Below, in pieces: positions 6,827 through 15,287 of a stretch of DNA of 39,164 nucleotides. A program made the translations under genes and the position numbers. Within the stretch, counting starts at the first letter, position 1; each line of letters opens with the position of its first letter. Under the pieces are notes generated by a model. The model was given only the letters and a program-made list of their open reading frames with translations, was not told the origin of the DNA and searched no databases. The DNA comes from an uncultured Rikenella sp. (GTDB taxonomy: Bacteria > Bacteroidota > Bacteroidia > Bacteroidales > Rikenellaceae): the NCBI GenBank assembly GCA_947627885.1, contig CANQXP010000014.1, forward strand, positions 1-39,164. The letters are read 5' to 3'.

Positions 6827-7486
6827 TTATTTGGAAGGAGTACGTTTAGTGTACTTTTTCTGTTGGAAGCCATTGGTATTGCCGCCCGGATTGTTATTGC
6901 GGTTATTCTTGCCCCGGCCGTTCTGGGAGCGGCCCGGCACCGAGGAAGTGTCGATCCGCGTATTGTCCAGCGTGTCCGCGTCCAGCACGATCGTCCCGTG
7001 CGACATCTGCCGGATGTCAGCGATCACCACCTCGTTCGACGGGAACTCCTTGTTGTATTCGAACGACTTCTGCTTCATGTACTTCGCCACATTGGCCGCC
7101 GCCGTATCCCGCACTTCGCCCTCCGGTTCGGCGGAGAGCTCCTCGATCATCCGCTTCACGTTGGCCCCATACTGCTTTTGCGCGATATACCGCTGCGAGT
7201 AGGCCACCGGGTGCGGGTGCGGCGCGAACATGTCCGGTGTCGGCTTTGGGTACGGCGCATCCACGTCGAGGTCGAAATCGGCGATCATGAACAGGTGGTC
7301 CCAGAGCATATGCTGGAACCCCTCGCTGTCCTTCTGGGCCGGGTTCACATTGCCCATCACCGCCACCACCACCTCGGCCTGGCGGTTGCGCAACTCTCTG
7401 TCCTCGATGGTTTTCAGGTAGCTGACCATAGTCTGCACATTACGCCCGTACTCGGAGAGCAGGAGTCTCGATTTATCTCGGTTCAT
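6827..7486 (-). CDS. DUF4290 family protein
   Basis: The 219-residue protein matches what I recall of DUF4290, a family of unknown function common in Bacteroidota. It starts MNRDKSRLLLSEYGRNVQTMV and carries conserved blocks such as GFQHMLWDHLFMIADFDLD (residues 56-74) and PYPKPTP. It has no signal peptide or membrane segment, so it is probably cytoplasmic. The last ~40 residues are an Asn/Gly/Lys-rich tail that looks disordered. I chose the ATG at 7486 because the open frame beyond it runs through the promoter region and then under the divergent regulator gene. It is transcribed away from the regulator at 7610, and the two share a 123-base intergenic region. Confidence 0.82.
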   Translation of the reverse strand: MNRDKSRLLLSEYGRNVQTMVSYLKTIEDRELRNRQAEVVVAVMGNVNPAQKDSEGFQHMLWDHLFMIADFDLDVDAPYPKPTPDMFAPHPHPVAYSQRYIAQKQYGANVKRMIEELSAEPEGEVRDTAAANVAKYMKQKSFEYNKEFPSNEVVIADIRQMSHGTIVLDADTLDNTRIDTSSVPGRSQNGRGKNNRNNNPGGNTNGFQQKKYTKRTPSK

Positions 7487-7563
7487 AATTGGAATCTTGA
7501 ATTTGGCACCGGATTTGCGGGAATTTTTGCGAACTTTATTTCCCGGCAAAAATGGAAACAAAG

Positions 7564-7583
7564 CAAATATAGTGCTAACTTTG
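7564..7583. promoter_or_regulatory. Back-to-back -7 elements for the DUF4290 gene and the regulator
   Basis: CAAATATA at 7564-7571 reads TATATTTG on the minus strand, facing the DUF4290 gene. TAACTTTG at 7576-7583 faces the regulator gene. Both match TAnnTTTG and they are only 4 bases apart, so RNA polymerase could hardly use both at once. Clear -33 elements are not visible for either. Confidence 0.5.
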
Positions 7584-7609
7584 GAAACCGGAAAAATTAT
7601 CGACGCAAT

Positions 7610-8776
7610 ATGGCCAAAATTCTTGTTATAGACGACGAGCGGAGCATCCGCAACATTATCGGGGAGCTGTTGGAGATGGAGGGGCACACGGTGAAGACCG
7701 CCGAGAACGGGGTGCAGGGTTATGAGATGATCGGCGCCGAGCCGTTCGACCTGGTGATCTCGGATATCAAAATGCCGGAAATGGATGGGATGGAGCTGCT
7801 GGACAAGCTGATCGAAACGCATCCGGACACCACAGTGGTGATGATTTCGGGGCACGGGAGCATCGACACGGCGGTGGAGTGCATCAAAAAAGGAGCTTTC
7901 GACTATATCGAGAAGCCGATCGACATGAACCGCATTCTGGTGACGGTGAAGAACGCGCTGGAGCGGGGGTCGCTGGTCAAGGAGACCAAAACGCTCAGGC
8001 GCAAGGTACACAAGGTGGCCGAGATCGTGGGGGAGTCGCCGGCCATCGAGCGGGTCAAGATGCTGATCGACAAGGTGGCGGCCACGGACGCGCGGGTGCT
8101 GATCACGGGTTCGAACGGGACGGGTAAGGAGCTGGTGGCGCGGTGGCTGCACGAGAAGAGCGACCGGGCGAGCCAACCGTTCGTGGAGGTCAATTGCGCG
8201 GCGATCCCTTCGGAGCTGATCGAGAGCGAGCTGTTCGGGCACGAGAAGGGGGCGTTTACGTCAGCCATTAAACAACGCAAGGGAAAATTCGAGCAGGCGG
8301 ACGGCGGGACGATCTTCCTGGACGAGATCGGGGACATGAGCCTGGCGGCGCAGGCGAAGGTGCTGAGGGCTTTACAAGAGCGGAAGATCACGCGGGTGGG
8401 GTCGGACAAGGACATCGACGTGGATGCGCGGGTGCTGGCGGCGACGAACAAGAACTTACAGGAGGAAATTGCGAAGGGGACGTTCCGCGAAGACTTATAC
8501 CATCGGCTGAGCGTGATCATCATCCATGTGCCGAAGCTGGCGGAGAGGCGGGAGGATATTCCGCTACTGGTGGAACATTTCATCAAGAATATCTGCGCGG
8601 ACAAGGGAAAGCCATTGAGCTCGATCACGCCGGAGGCGGTGGAGGCGCTGTGCGGCATGCCGTGGACGGGAAATATCCGGGAGCTGCACAATGCGGTGGA
8701 ACGGCTGCTGATCCTGAGCGGCAAGGAGATATCGCTGGACGATGTCAAACTCAATGTCATGCAGGCCAACGGCTGA
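7610..8776 (+). CDS. NtrC-family sigma-54-type response regulator lacking a DNA-binding domain
   Basis: The 388-residue protein has a receiver domain (acidic pair Asp8-Asp9, phospho-acceptor Asp52, Lys102) and an AAA+ sigma-54-activating domain. The AAA+ part shows Walker A GSNGTGKE (residues 167-174), GAFTSA (214-219) in place of the usual GAFTGA loop, and Walker B TIFLDE (234-239). It ends about 20 residues after the WTGNIRELHNAVERL helix region, so the Fis-type helix-turn-helix found at the C-terminus of NtrC is missing. If active it would stimulate sigma-54 polymerase after phosphorylation, perhaps from solution or through a partner. I chose ATG 7610 because MAKILVIDDE is the normal receiver start. 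No sensor kinase is adjacent. Confidence 0.92.
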   Translation: MAKILVIDDERSIRNIIGELLEMEGHTVKTAENGVQGYEMIGAEPFDLVISDIKMPEMDGMELLDKLIETHPDTTVVMISGHGSIDTAVECIKKGAFDYIEKPIDMNRILVTVKNALERGSLVKETKTLRRKVHKVAEIVGESPAIERVKMLIDKVAATDARVLITGSNGTGKELVARWLHEKSDRASQPFVEVNCAAIPSELIESELFGHEKGAFTSAIKQRKGKFEQADGGTIFLDEIGDMSLAAQAKVLRALQERKITRVGSDKDIDVDARVLAATNKNLQEEIAKGTFREDLYHRLSVIIIHVPKLAERREDIPLLVEHFIKNICADKGKPLSSITPEAVEALCGMPWTGNIRELHNAVERLLILSGKEISLDDVKLNVMQANG

Positions 8777-8789
8777 TCTCTTTAATCGT

Positions 8790-9059
8790 CCGGTTTATTG
8801 CTACCCCATAGAGGGTACCGTTCTTTTTCTGAAGAAAAAGAACCAAAAAGACTTTCGAGGATGCTTGCGCATCCTAAATCTATCACAGCTTCACTTTTGG
8901 CGCGGCGAGTGGGGCCAAGCCTTTCAGGCGGCCCCGCTCCGCCCGCCAAAATATAAGGACTTCGGCAGACTAAAGAGTAGCGTAGCTATCTCAAAAGTTC
9001 TTTGGGTCCCTTTCTTTCAAGAAAGGGACGGTTCCGTACAGGGGTAGAGATAAAACCGG
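8790..9059. repeat. Foldback repeat, copy II, inverted relative to copy I
   Basis: This is the reverse-oriented relative of copy I. Its hairpins are at 8820-8843 (11-bp stem), 8859-8874 (GGATGC/GCATCC) and 9006-9029 (10-bp stem), with a central GGGGCC/GGCCCC stem whose loop and flanks differ from copy I. It fills the space between two converging genes: the regulator stop is 13 bases to the left and the RNA methyltransferase stop 8 bases to the right. The hairpins could end transcription from both sides. Outer arms are nearly identical to copy I while the centre has diverged. Confidence 0.85.
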
Positions 9060-9067
9060 ATGGTTAA

Positions 9068-9781
9068 TTACCGGCGGCGGAATTCCGAGAGCGTGATCGC
9101 CGTCGCCATCGCGACATTCAGCGACTCCGACGTCGGCCCCATCTCCCGCGGGTAAGGCGGAATATACAGCTTGTGCGACACCAGTCCCGCCACCGAAGGA
9201 GAGATCCCCTTCCCCTCGTTGCCCATCACGACGATCCCACCGTCAGGCGGCAGACTGCACCTATATATATCGTCCCCCTCCAGGAACGTTCCGTAGACCG
9301 GAATTCCCGCTGCCGAGGCCGAAGAAAGCAGCCTCTCCAGAGGCCCGTAATGCACCCTGACCCGTAAGATTGCCCCCATCGTCGCCTGCACCACCTTCGG
9401 GTTCCAGCAGTCCGCCGTTCCCGGCGAGCAGAAAATATCTCGCACCCCGAACCAGTCCGCCAGCCGGACGATCGTCCCCAGATTACCCGGATCCTGCACG
9501 TCGTCCAACGCCAGACACAGCCCCTCCGGCGCCGTCACCGCCCGGAGCGACGGGATCTCCGCCACCGCCAGCACCGGCGTCGGCGTGCGCAGGAACGAAA
9601 TGCGCGCCATCTCCGACGCCGACACATTTTCCCCCACCCGATACACCTCCCGCACCCGGAAATCCGAAGCCAGCAATTCGCCCGCCAGCTTTTCGCCCTC
9701 CGCAACGAAAAGTCCCAGCGCCGTGCGCCCCGCCTTGTCGCCCAGCGACCGCATCCGTTTGATATCCGCTTTGGTAAGCAT
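9068..9781 (-). CDS. SpoU/TrmH-family RNA 2'-O-methyltransferase
   Basis: This is a SAM-dependent methyltransferase of the SPOUT superfamily, expected to methylate a ribose 2'-OH in rRNA or tRNA. The 237-residue product has the small N-terminal substrate-binding region (residues 1-75) and the three SpoU motifs: DDVQDPGNLGTIVRLADWFG (93-112), VVMGNEGKGIS (184-194) and SLNVAMATAIT (220-230). The knotted C-terminal fold is inferred from these. The exact RNA target cannot be read from the sequence; RlmB- or TsnR-like roles are possible. It converges on the response regulator and is divergent from carA. Confidence 0.88.
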   Translation of the reverse strand: MLTKADIKRMRSLGDKAGRTALGLFVAEGEKLAGELLASDFRVREVYRVGENVSASEMARISFLRTPTPVLAVAEIPSLRAVTAPEGLCLALDDVQDPGNLGTIVRLADWFGVRDIFCSPGTADCWNPKVVQATMGAILRVRVHYGPLERLLSSASAAGIPVYGTFLEGDDIYRCSLPPDGGIVVMGNEGKGISPSVAGLVSHKLYIPPYPREMGPTSESLNVAMATAITLSEFRRR

Positions 9782-9807
9782 CCCCGTGAAGATTGTGATT
9801 CGTATAA

Positions 9808-9866
9808 CAAAAATAGATAAAATCGCACGAAAAGCCCGCGGGTTTCCGGAAAAAGCGTTACCTTTG
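9808..9866. promoter_or_regulatory. Divergent -7 elements for the RNA methyltransferase and carAB
   Basis: CAAAAATA at 9808-9815 reads TATTTTTG on the minus strand, 27 bases upstream of the methyltransferase start. TACCTTTG at 9859-9866 faces carA, 30 bases before its ATG, with TTTCC about 16 bases further upstream as a poor -33 match. Both -7 elements fit TAnnTTTG. Confidence 0.5.
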
Positions 9867-9895
9867 TATTTCAGAAACTAATTCTGAAAATTGAC

Positions 9896-11014
9896 ATGCT
9901 GAAAAGTAAGACCGCCCGCTTGATCTTAGAGGATGGTACGCAGTTCGACGGCTTCTCGTTCGGTGCAGAACAGTCTGTATCGGGGGAAGTCGTTTTTTCT
10001 ACTGCTATGACAGGTTATCCGGAAAGCCTGACCGACCCCTCCTATTCCGGCCAAATCCTGGTGATCACCTATCCGCTTATCGGGAACTACGGCGTGCCCG
10101 ATACCTCGGCCATTGATCCAGCCACCGGTCTGCCCAGTTTTTTCGAGTCCGACAAAGTGCATATCAAGGGGCTCGTTATCAGCGATTACTCTTTTCAGTA
10201 CAGCCATTGGAATGCCGTCAAGAGCCTTTCCGATTGGCTCCGGGAGAATCATGTGCCGGGGATATTCGGGGTCGATACCCGGCAGATCACCAAGATTATC
10301 AGAGAGCGCGGGGTGATGCTCGGCAAATTATTGCAGGAGGATGACTTCAGCCATGCCGATGCCATACCTTTTCACAATCCCAATAAGGAAAACCTCGTAG
10401 AAAAAGTTTCGTGCGACGGTATTATCACCTATGCCAACCCGAATGCCAAGCGGACTATCGTGCTGGTGGACTGCGGGTGCAAATACAACATCATCCGGTG
10501 CCTCTATAACCGGGAGGCCACGGTGGTGCGGGTGCCGTGGGACTACGATTTCAGCACTTTGGACTACGACGGCGTGATGCTCAGCAACGGGCCGGGGGAT
10601 CCGGCGCTGTGCGGGGCGACTATTGCCAATATCAAGAAAGCTATGGCCGAAAAACCGAACCGGCCTATTTTCGGGATCTGTTTGGGGAATCAGCTCCTTA
10701 GCTGGGCGGCTGGGGCTACCACCTATAAACTCAAGTACGGGCACCGCTCGCATAACCAGCCGGCACTGGAGGTGGGGACGAACCGTGCGGTCATTACCTC
10801 CCAGAATCATGGATACGCCGTCGATCCGGCGGGCCTCGGCGAGGGATGGGAACCCTACTTCATCAACCTCAACGACAACACCATCGAAGGGATCAAGCAT
10901 AAGTCATTGCCGTTTTTCAGCGTGCAGTTCCACCCGGAGGCCACCAGCGGCCCCGTGGACACCGAGTACCTTTTCGACCAGTTTATTGACCTAATCGACC
11001 AATACAAGAAATAA
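9896..11014 (+). CDS. carA: Carbamoyl-phosphate synthase small (glutaminase) subunit, CarA
   Basis: CarA hydrolyses glutamine and passes ammonia to CarB for carbamoyl phosphate synthesis, feeding pyrimidine and arginine pathways. The 372-residue product has the N-terminal CarA domain (residues 1-150, with FSTAMTGYPESLTDPSY at 34-50) and a class I glutamine amidotransferase domain. The catalytic Cys262 sits in FGICLGNQ, and His346 and Glu348 in VQFHPEA. The ATG at 9896 follows a possible -7 element. Its TAA stop overlaps the carB ATG by one base, so the two subunits are translationally coupled. Confidence 0.97.
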   Translation: MLKSKTARLILEDGTQFDGFSFGAEQSVSGEVVFSTAMTGYPESLTDPSYSGQILVITYPLIGNYGVPDTSAIDPATGLPSFFESDKVHIKGLVISDYSFQYSHWNAVKSLSDWLRENHVPGIFGVDTRQITKIIRERGVMLGKLLQEDDFSHADAIPFHNPNKENLVEKVSCDGIITYANPNAKRTIVLVDCGCKYNIIRCLYNREATVVRVPWDYDFSTLDYDGVMLSNGPGDPALCGATIANIKKAMAEKPNRPIFGICLGNQLLSWAAGATTYKLKYGHRSHNQPALEVGTNRAVITSQNHGYAVDPAGLGEGWEPYFINLNDNTIEGIKHKSLPFFSVQFHPEATSGPVDTEYLFDQFIDLIDQYKK

Positions 11015-14000
11015 TGTCAGCTACCAAAGACAACAACATAAAGAAAGTGGTGCTGCTCGGTTCGGGCGCACTGAAGATCGGTGAGGCGGGCGAGTTCGAC
11101 TATTCGGGTTCGCAGGCCCTCAAGGCGTTGAAAGAGGAGGGGATCAATACTGTCCTCATCAACCCGAACATCGCGACGGTGCAGACCTCGGATGGGATTG
11201 CGGATAAAGTTTACTTTCTGCCCGTGACCCCGGACTTCGTCGAGGACGTGATCGCGCGGGAGCGGCCGGAGGGGATTTTGCTCGCTTTCGGGGGGCAGAC
11301 GGCTCTCAACTGCGGCGTGCAGCTCTACAAGCGGGGAGTGCTCGAAAAGTATAATGTGCGGGTCTTGGGGACGCCCGTGCAGGCCATTATGGACACCGAA
11401 GACCGGGACCTGTTCGTCCATAAATTGGACGAGATCAACGTCAAGACCATTAAGAGCGAGGCCGTTACCACGGTGGCGGATGCCAAGCGGGTGGCCAACG
11501 AGCTGGGCTATCCGGTCATTATCCGCGCCGCTTATACCTTGGGAGGTCTGGGGTCGGGCTTCTGCGACAACGACGAGGAGCTGGACACCTTGGCGGCCAA
11601 AGCATTCACCTATTCGCCGCAGATTCTGGTCGAGAAGTCGCTCAAAGGGTGGAAAGAGGTCGAATACGAGGTCGTGCGGGACAAGTATGACAACTGCATT
11701 ACAGTTTGTAACATGGAGAACTTCGACCCGCTGGGGATACATACGGGGGAATCCATCGTCGTGGCGCCGTCGCAGACCCTGACCAATGCCGAGTACCATA
11801 AGCTGCGGAAGATCGCGATCCGGATTATCCGGCACGTGGGGATCGTGGGGGAATGCAACGTACAATACGCCTTAGATCCTAATTCCGAGGATTACCGGGT
11901 GATCGAGGTTAACGCCAGACTTAGCCGGAGCTCTGCATTGGCATCCAAGGCTACGGGCTATCCGCTCGCTTTTGTGGCGGCGAAACTGGGGCTGGGGTAT
12001 GGGCTGCATGAACTCAAGAACTCGGTGACTAAATCTACTACGGCATGTTTCGAACCCGCTTTGGACTATATCGTCTGCAAGATACCGAGATGGGACCTCT
12101 CCAAGTTTAAAGGCGTTAGCCGTGAACTGGGGAGCTCCATGAAGTCTGTCGGAGAGGTGATGGCCATCGGCCGGAACTTCGAGGAGGCTATACAGAAAGG
12201 CTTAAGAATGATCGGGCAGGGGATGCACGGGTTCGTGGCCAACAAGGAGATGGCCGTGGACGACATCGACCGCGAACTGACCAAGCCGACCGACAAGCGG
12301 ATATTTGTGATCGCGCAGGCGTTCAAGCACGGGTACACGGTGGAGCGGATCCACGAATTGACCAAGATCGACAACTGGTTCCTGCGCAAATTGGCGGGGA
12401 TCATCGCCCTGGAGGGCGAGATGGGGGCATACCACAAGCTCGAAGAGCTGCCCGACACGATGCTTTGGGAAGCCAAAAAGAAAGGTTTTTCCGACTTCCA
12501 GATCGCGCGGACGGTGCTCCACAGCGAAGACCTCCGGATGGAGGAGGGCTTGCTCAAGGTGCGGGCGTACCGGAAATCCAAGGGGATTTTGCCCGTCGTC
12601 AAGCAGATCGACACGCTGGCCGCCGAGTATCCGGCGCAGACCAATTACCTCTACCTCACTTATAATGGGACCCGGCATGACGTCGATTTCGCGCATGACG
12701 ACCGCTCTGTAATCGTGCTCGGATCGGGCGCTTACCGCATCGGCTCCTCCGTGGAGTTCGACTGGTGCTCGGTGAGTGCCATCAATACCATCCGGGAAAA
12801 TGGCCTGCGGTCGATTATGATCAACTATAATCCGGAGACCGTTTCGACGGACTATGACATGTGCGACCGGCTCTATTTCGACGAACTGACTTTGGAGCGG
12901 GTGCTGGATGTGACTGACCTGGAGGTGCCCAGAGGCGTGATCGTGTCGGTAGGGGGGCAGATTCCCAATAACCTCGCCATGCGCCTGCATCAGGAGAACG
13001 TGCCGATACTGGGGACATCGGCGGTAAATATCGACCGGGCCGAGGACAGGCACAAGTTCAGCGAGATGTGCGACGAGCTGGGCATCGATCAGCCGCGGTG
13101 GAAAGAGCTGACGAGCATGGACGAGATCTACCGGTTCGCCGACGAAGTCGGGTTCCCGCTGTTGATCCGGCCGTCGTATGTGCTTTCCGGGGCGGCGATG
13201 AACGTCGTCTCCAACAAGGAGGAGCTGGAGCACTACCTCACTTTGGCGACCAACGTGTCGAAACAGTATCCGGTAGTGGTGACCGAGTTCGTGAACAACG
13301 CCAAGGAGATCGAGATCGACGCCGTGGCGAAGGACGGGGAGGTGATTATCTACGCCATCTCCGAGCACGTCGAATTCGCCGGGGTGCATTCGGGCGATGC
13401 GACGATCGTGTTCCCGGCGCAGAAGCTCTATATCGAGACCGTGCGGCGGATTAAGAAGATCGCCCGGCAGATCGCCAAGGCGCTCGAAATTACCGGGCCG
13501 TTCAATATGCAGCTTTTGGCGAAGAACAACGACATCAAGGTCATCGAGTGTAACCTGCGGGCGTCGCGGAGCTTCCCGTTCGTCTCCAAGGTGCTCAAGG
13601 TCAATTTCATCGATATCGCTACGCGCGTGATGCTGGGGCTTGATCCGAACGTGCCGCACAAGTCGGCGTTCGAGCTGGACTATGTGGGCATCAAGGCCCC
13701 GCAGTTCAGTTTCAGCCGCTTGCAGAAAGCCGACCCGGTACTGGGCGTCGAGATGGCGTCTACGGGTGAGGTCGGGTGTATCGGCGAGGACTACTATGAG
13801 GCTATCCTCAAGTCCATGCTTTCGGTGGGGTATTCCATTCCGAAAGGGAGCGTGTTGCTTTCGACCGGCGACACCAAGTCCAAGACCCTGACCTTGGAAG
13901 CTGCCAAGGCTTTGCAGGATAAGGGGTACACCGTTTACGCCACCAAAGGCACCGCCGATTTCCTGGGCGACAACGGCGTGGCCGCCACCGTGCTCGGCTG

Positions 14001-14259
14001 GCCCGACCAGGACCCGGCCGTCAGCGGACTGCCCAACGTACTCGACTATATCAAGGAACGTAAGATCGACTTCGTGGTCAATATCCCGAAGAATTTTACG
14101 AAGGACGAATTGAATAACGATTATACGATTCGCCGTTCCGCCATCGACTTCAATATTCCGTTGATTACCAACGCCCGGCTGGCCAACGACTTTATCGTCG
14201 CCTTCTGCCGCATGGGACGCGAAGACCTGAAGATCAAGGCTTGGAACGAGTATAAATAG
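11014..14259 (+). CDS. carB: Carbamoyl-phosphate synthase large subunit, CarB
   Basis: CarB makes carbamoyl phosphate from bicarbonate, two ATP and ammonia delivered by CarA. The 1081-residue length fits the family. Two homologous ATP-grasp halves are visible: the first starts with VVLLGSGALKIGEAGEFDYS (residues 12-31) and the second with VIVLGSGAYRIGSSVEFDW near residue 570. The C-terminal ~150 residues (from GSVLLSTGD) form the MGS-like allosteric domain. All expected metal and nucleotide loops such as ARLSRSSALASKATG are present. The long reading frame on the opposite strand is a coding shadow. Confidence 0.98.
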   Translation: MSATKDNNIKKVVLLGSGALKIGEAGEFDYSGSQALKALKEEGINTVLINPNIATVQTSDGIADKVYFLPVTPDFVEDVIARERPEGILLAFGGQTALNCGVQLYKRGVLEKYNVRVLGTPVQAIMDTEDRDLFVHKLDEINVKTIKSEAVTTVADAKRVANELGYPVIIRAAYTLGGLGSGFCDNDEELDTLAAKAFTYSPQILVEKSLKGWKEVEYEVVRDKYDNCITVCNMENFDPLGIHTGESIVVAPSQTLTNAEYHKLRKIAIRIIRHVGIVGECNVQYALDPNSEDYRVIEVNARLSRSSALASKATGYPLAFVAAKLGLGYGLHELKNSVTKSTTACFEPALDYIVCKIPRWDLSKFKGVSRELGSSMKSVGEVMAIGRNFEEAIQKGLRMIGQGMHGFVANKEMAVDDIDRELTKPTDKRIFVIAQAFKHGYTVERIHELTKIDNWFLRKLAGIIALEGEMGAYHKLEELPDTMLWEAKKKGFSDFQIARTVLHSEDLRMEEGLLKVRAYRKSKGILPVVKQIDTLAAEYPAQTNYLYLTYNGTRHDVDFAHDDRSVIVLGSGAYRIGSSVEFDWCSVSAINTIRENGLRSIMINYNPETVSTDYDMCDRLYFDELTLERVLDVTDLEVPRGVIVSVGGQIPNNLAMRLHQENVPILGTSAVNIDRAEDRHKFSEMCDELGIDQPRWKELTSMDEIYRFADEVGFPLLIRPSYVLSGAAMNVVSNKEELEHYLTLATNVSKQYPVVVTEFVNNAKEIEIDAVAKDGEVIIYAISEHVEFAGVHSGDATIVFPAQKLYIETVRRIKKIARQIAKALEITGPFNMQLLAKNNDIKVIECNLRASRSFPFVSKVLKVNFIDIATRVMLGLDPNVPHKSAFELDYVGIKAPQFSFSRLQKADPVLGVEMASTGEVGCIGEDYYEAILKSMLSVGYSIPKGSVLLSTGDTKSKTLTLEAAKALQDKGYTVYATKGTADFLGDNGVAATVLGWPDQDPAVSGLPNVLDYIKERKIDFVVNIPKNFTKDELNNDYTIRRSAIDFNIPLITNARLANDFIVAFCRMGREDLKIKAWNEYK

Positions 14260-14270
14260 GCCCTCCCGTT

Positions 14271-14351
14271 GCAATATTGCATACGGAAAATGCAAGAACT
14301 GCAATAAATAATACGGATATTGCAATCGTATGGTGCGCATCATACGATTGC
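14271..14351. promoter_or_regulatory. Two direct repeats and a 30-bp palindrome downstream of carB
   Basis: Two 25-base direct repeats (14271-14295 and 14301-14325, same in about 19 positions) lie 30 bases apart; both contain GCAATA, ATACGGA and GCAA. Just after, 14322-14351 is a near-perfect palindrome (28 of 30 positions) with 11-bp outer arms starting GCAATCGTATG. The palindrome could be the carB terminator, though only a short T-rich tail follows, or an operator for the gene at 14370, whose start is 19 bases away. Confidence 0.55.
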
Positions 14352-14369
14352 TTTGTTAATACACGATCG

Positions 14370-14819
14370 ATGAGTGAATTAGAAGAAAATCCCTTCCGGG
14401 ATTACCGGCATACCGCTTCCGTCGCCGGGCTGCCCGTTTTCGCGTCCGCCCTGCTGCTGATGCTCGCCTCCGTGCAGCCCTCCCTGCCGGGGCGGACTCC
14501 GATATGGGTCTGGTGCGCCGTGGGCGTCGTCCTGATGTTTTTGGTCGTTTGGGGCGTCGGGTTGGTAGCCCTGCGGTTCCAGACCGCCAAAGGGAATCCC
14601 CACTGCGGGACGCCCGTCAAGCGCAGGTACATGCTTTTCGTCTTTATCTGTTCCCTGACCGGCGTGCTGGGCGTGGCCGGACTGGCCGCCTGCGTGCTGG
14701 CCGGGTGGATACGGCTCAATATCGGCATCCTGCTGCCCGGCATGCTGGCCGCGCTCACCCTCGCGCTGGCCGTCTCCGGCGTGTTGTGGCACGCCCTCGG
14801 CAAACCGAAAGGGCTGTAA
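14370..14819 (+). CDS. Small four-helix membrane protein of unknown function
   Basis: The 149-residue protein (MSELEENPFRDYRHT...) has about four hydrophobic segments: residues 19-33, 42-65, 87-108 and 114-138, joined by short loops. It should sit in the inner membrane. I recognise no family. I chose ATG 14370 because the longer open frame starting at 14277 runs through the repeats and palindrome downstream of carB. It lies between carB and rpmE2 on the same strand, but rpmE2 has its own promoter, so a shared function is not implied. Confidence 0.65.
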   Translation: MSELEENPFRDYRHTASVAGLPVFASALLLMLASVQPSLPGRTPIWVWCAVGVVLMFLVVWGVGLVALRFQTAKGNPHCGTPVKRRYMLFVFICSLTGVLGVAGLAACVLAGWIRLNIGILLPGMLAALTLALAVSGVLWHALGKPKGL

Positions 14820-14840
14820 CCGCAAAAACGTGCGTTATAT

Positions 14841-14871
14841 TTTGCCGTTCCGGATATTAACCCTATCTTTG
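14841..14871 (+). promoter_or_regulatory. Promoter of rpmE2
   Basis: TTTG at 14841-14844 and TATCTTTG at 14864-14871 are separated by exactly 19 bases. This is a full match to the Bacteroidota -33/-7 promoter. The leader would be about 30 bases long before the ATG at 14909. Confidence 0.8.
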
Positions 14872-14908
14872 CCTCGCTAAAGAAAATAACGTTTAACAAC
14901 AAAGCACA

Positions 14909-15175
14909 ATGAAAGAAGGAATTCATCCCGAAGGATATCGTGTCGTGGCATTCAAAGATATGTCCAACGATCAGGTCTTTTTGTGCCGGTCCGCCGTCAA
15001 TACGAAGGAAACGATTGAGATAGACGGCGAAACCTATCCCGTCTACAAGATGGAAATCTCAAGCGCCTCGCACCCGTTCTACACCGGGAAACAGACGCTG
15101 GTGGATACCGCTGGGCGCGTCGATAAGTTCATGAGCCGGTATCAGAAACACTACGATAAACGCAACGCGAAATAA
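14909..15175 (+). CDS. rpmE2: Type B large-subunit ribosomal protein bL31
   Basis: The 88-residue protein begins [20 protein letters not shown], and residues 51-63 ([13 protein letters not shown]) are the typical L31 core. It lacks the CxxC zinc motif of type A L31; the only cysteine is in FLCRSA. It is therefore the zinc-independent type B form, which is usual in this phylum. It has its own promoter and terminator and forms a single-gene unit. Confidence 0.96.
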   Translation: MKEGIHPEGYRVVAFKDMSNDQVFLCRSAVNTKETIEIDGETYPVYKMEISSASHPFYTGKQTLVDTAGRVDKFMSRYQKHYDKRNAK

Positions 15176-15220
15176 TGCCGGCGGCCTTTGGGCCGCAGGT
15201 TGTTATTTACATCCATTGCA

Positions 15221-15251
15221 GCAGGATTTCTTCGCGGAATCCTGCTTTTTT
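15221..15251 (+). terminator. Rho-independent terminator after rpmE2
   Basis: An 8-bp stem (GCAGGATT with AATCCTGC) closes a 9-nt loop and is followed by six T. A smaller GCGGCC/GGGCCGC hairpin lies just upstream near 15181-15196. Confidence 0.85.
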
Positions 15252-15287
15252 ATTACCTTACGCGTACCAACCCTTTACATTGACGAT

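Noticed and set aside
9006-9029. Foldback copies as insertion sequences
   Set aside because: They are only ~280 bases long, encode no transposase and show no clear target-site duplication; reported as repeats instead.
12202-14343. A 713-residue reading frame opposite carB
   Set aside because: It is antisense to a well-conserved gene, rich in His, Arg and Val, with no domain; it follows from the GC-rich third-base pattern of carB.
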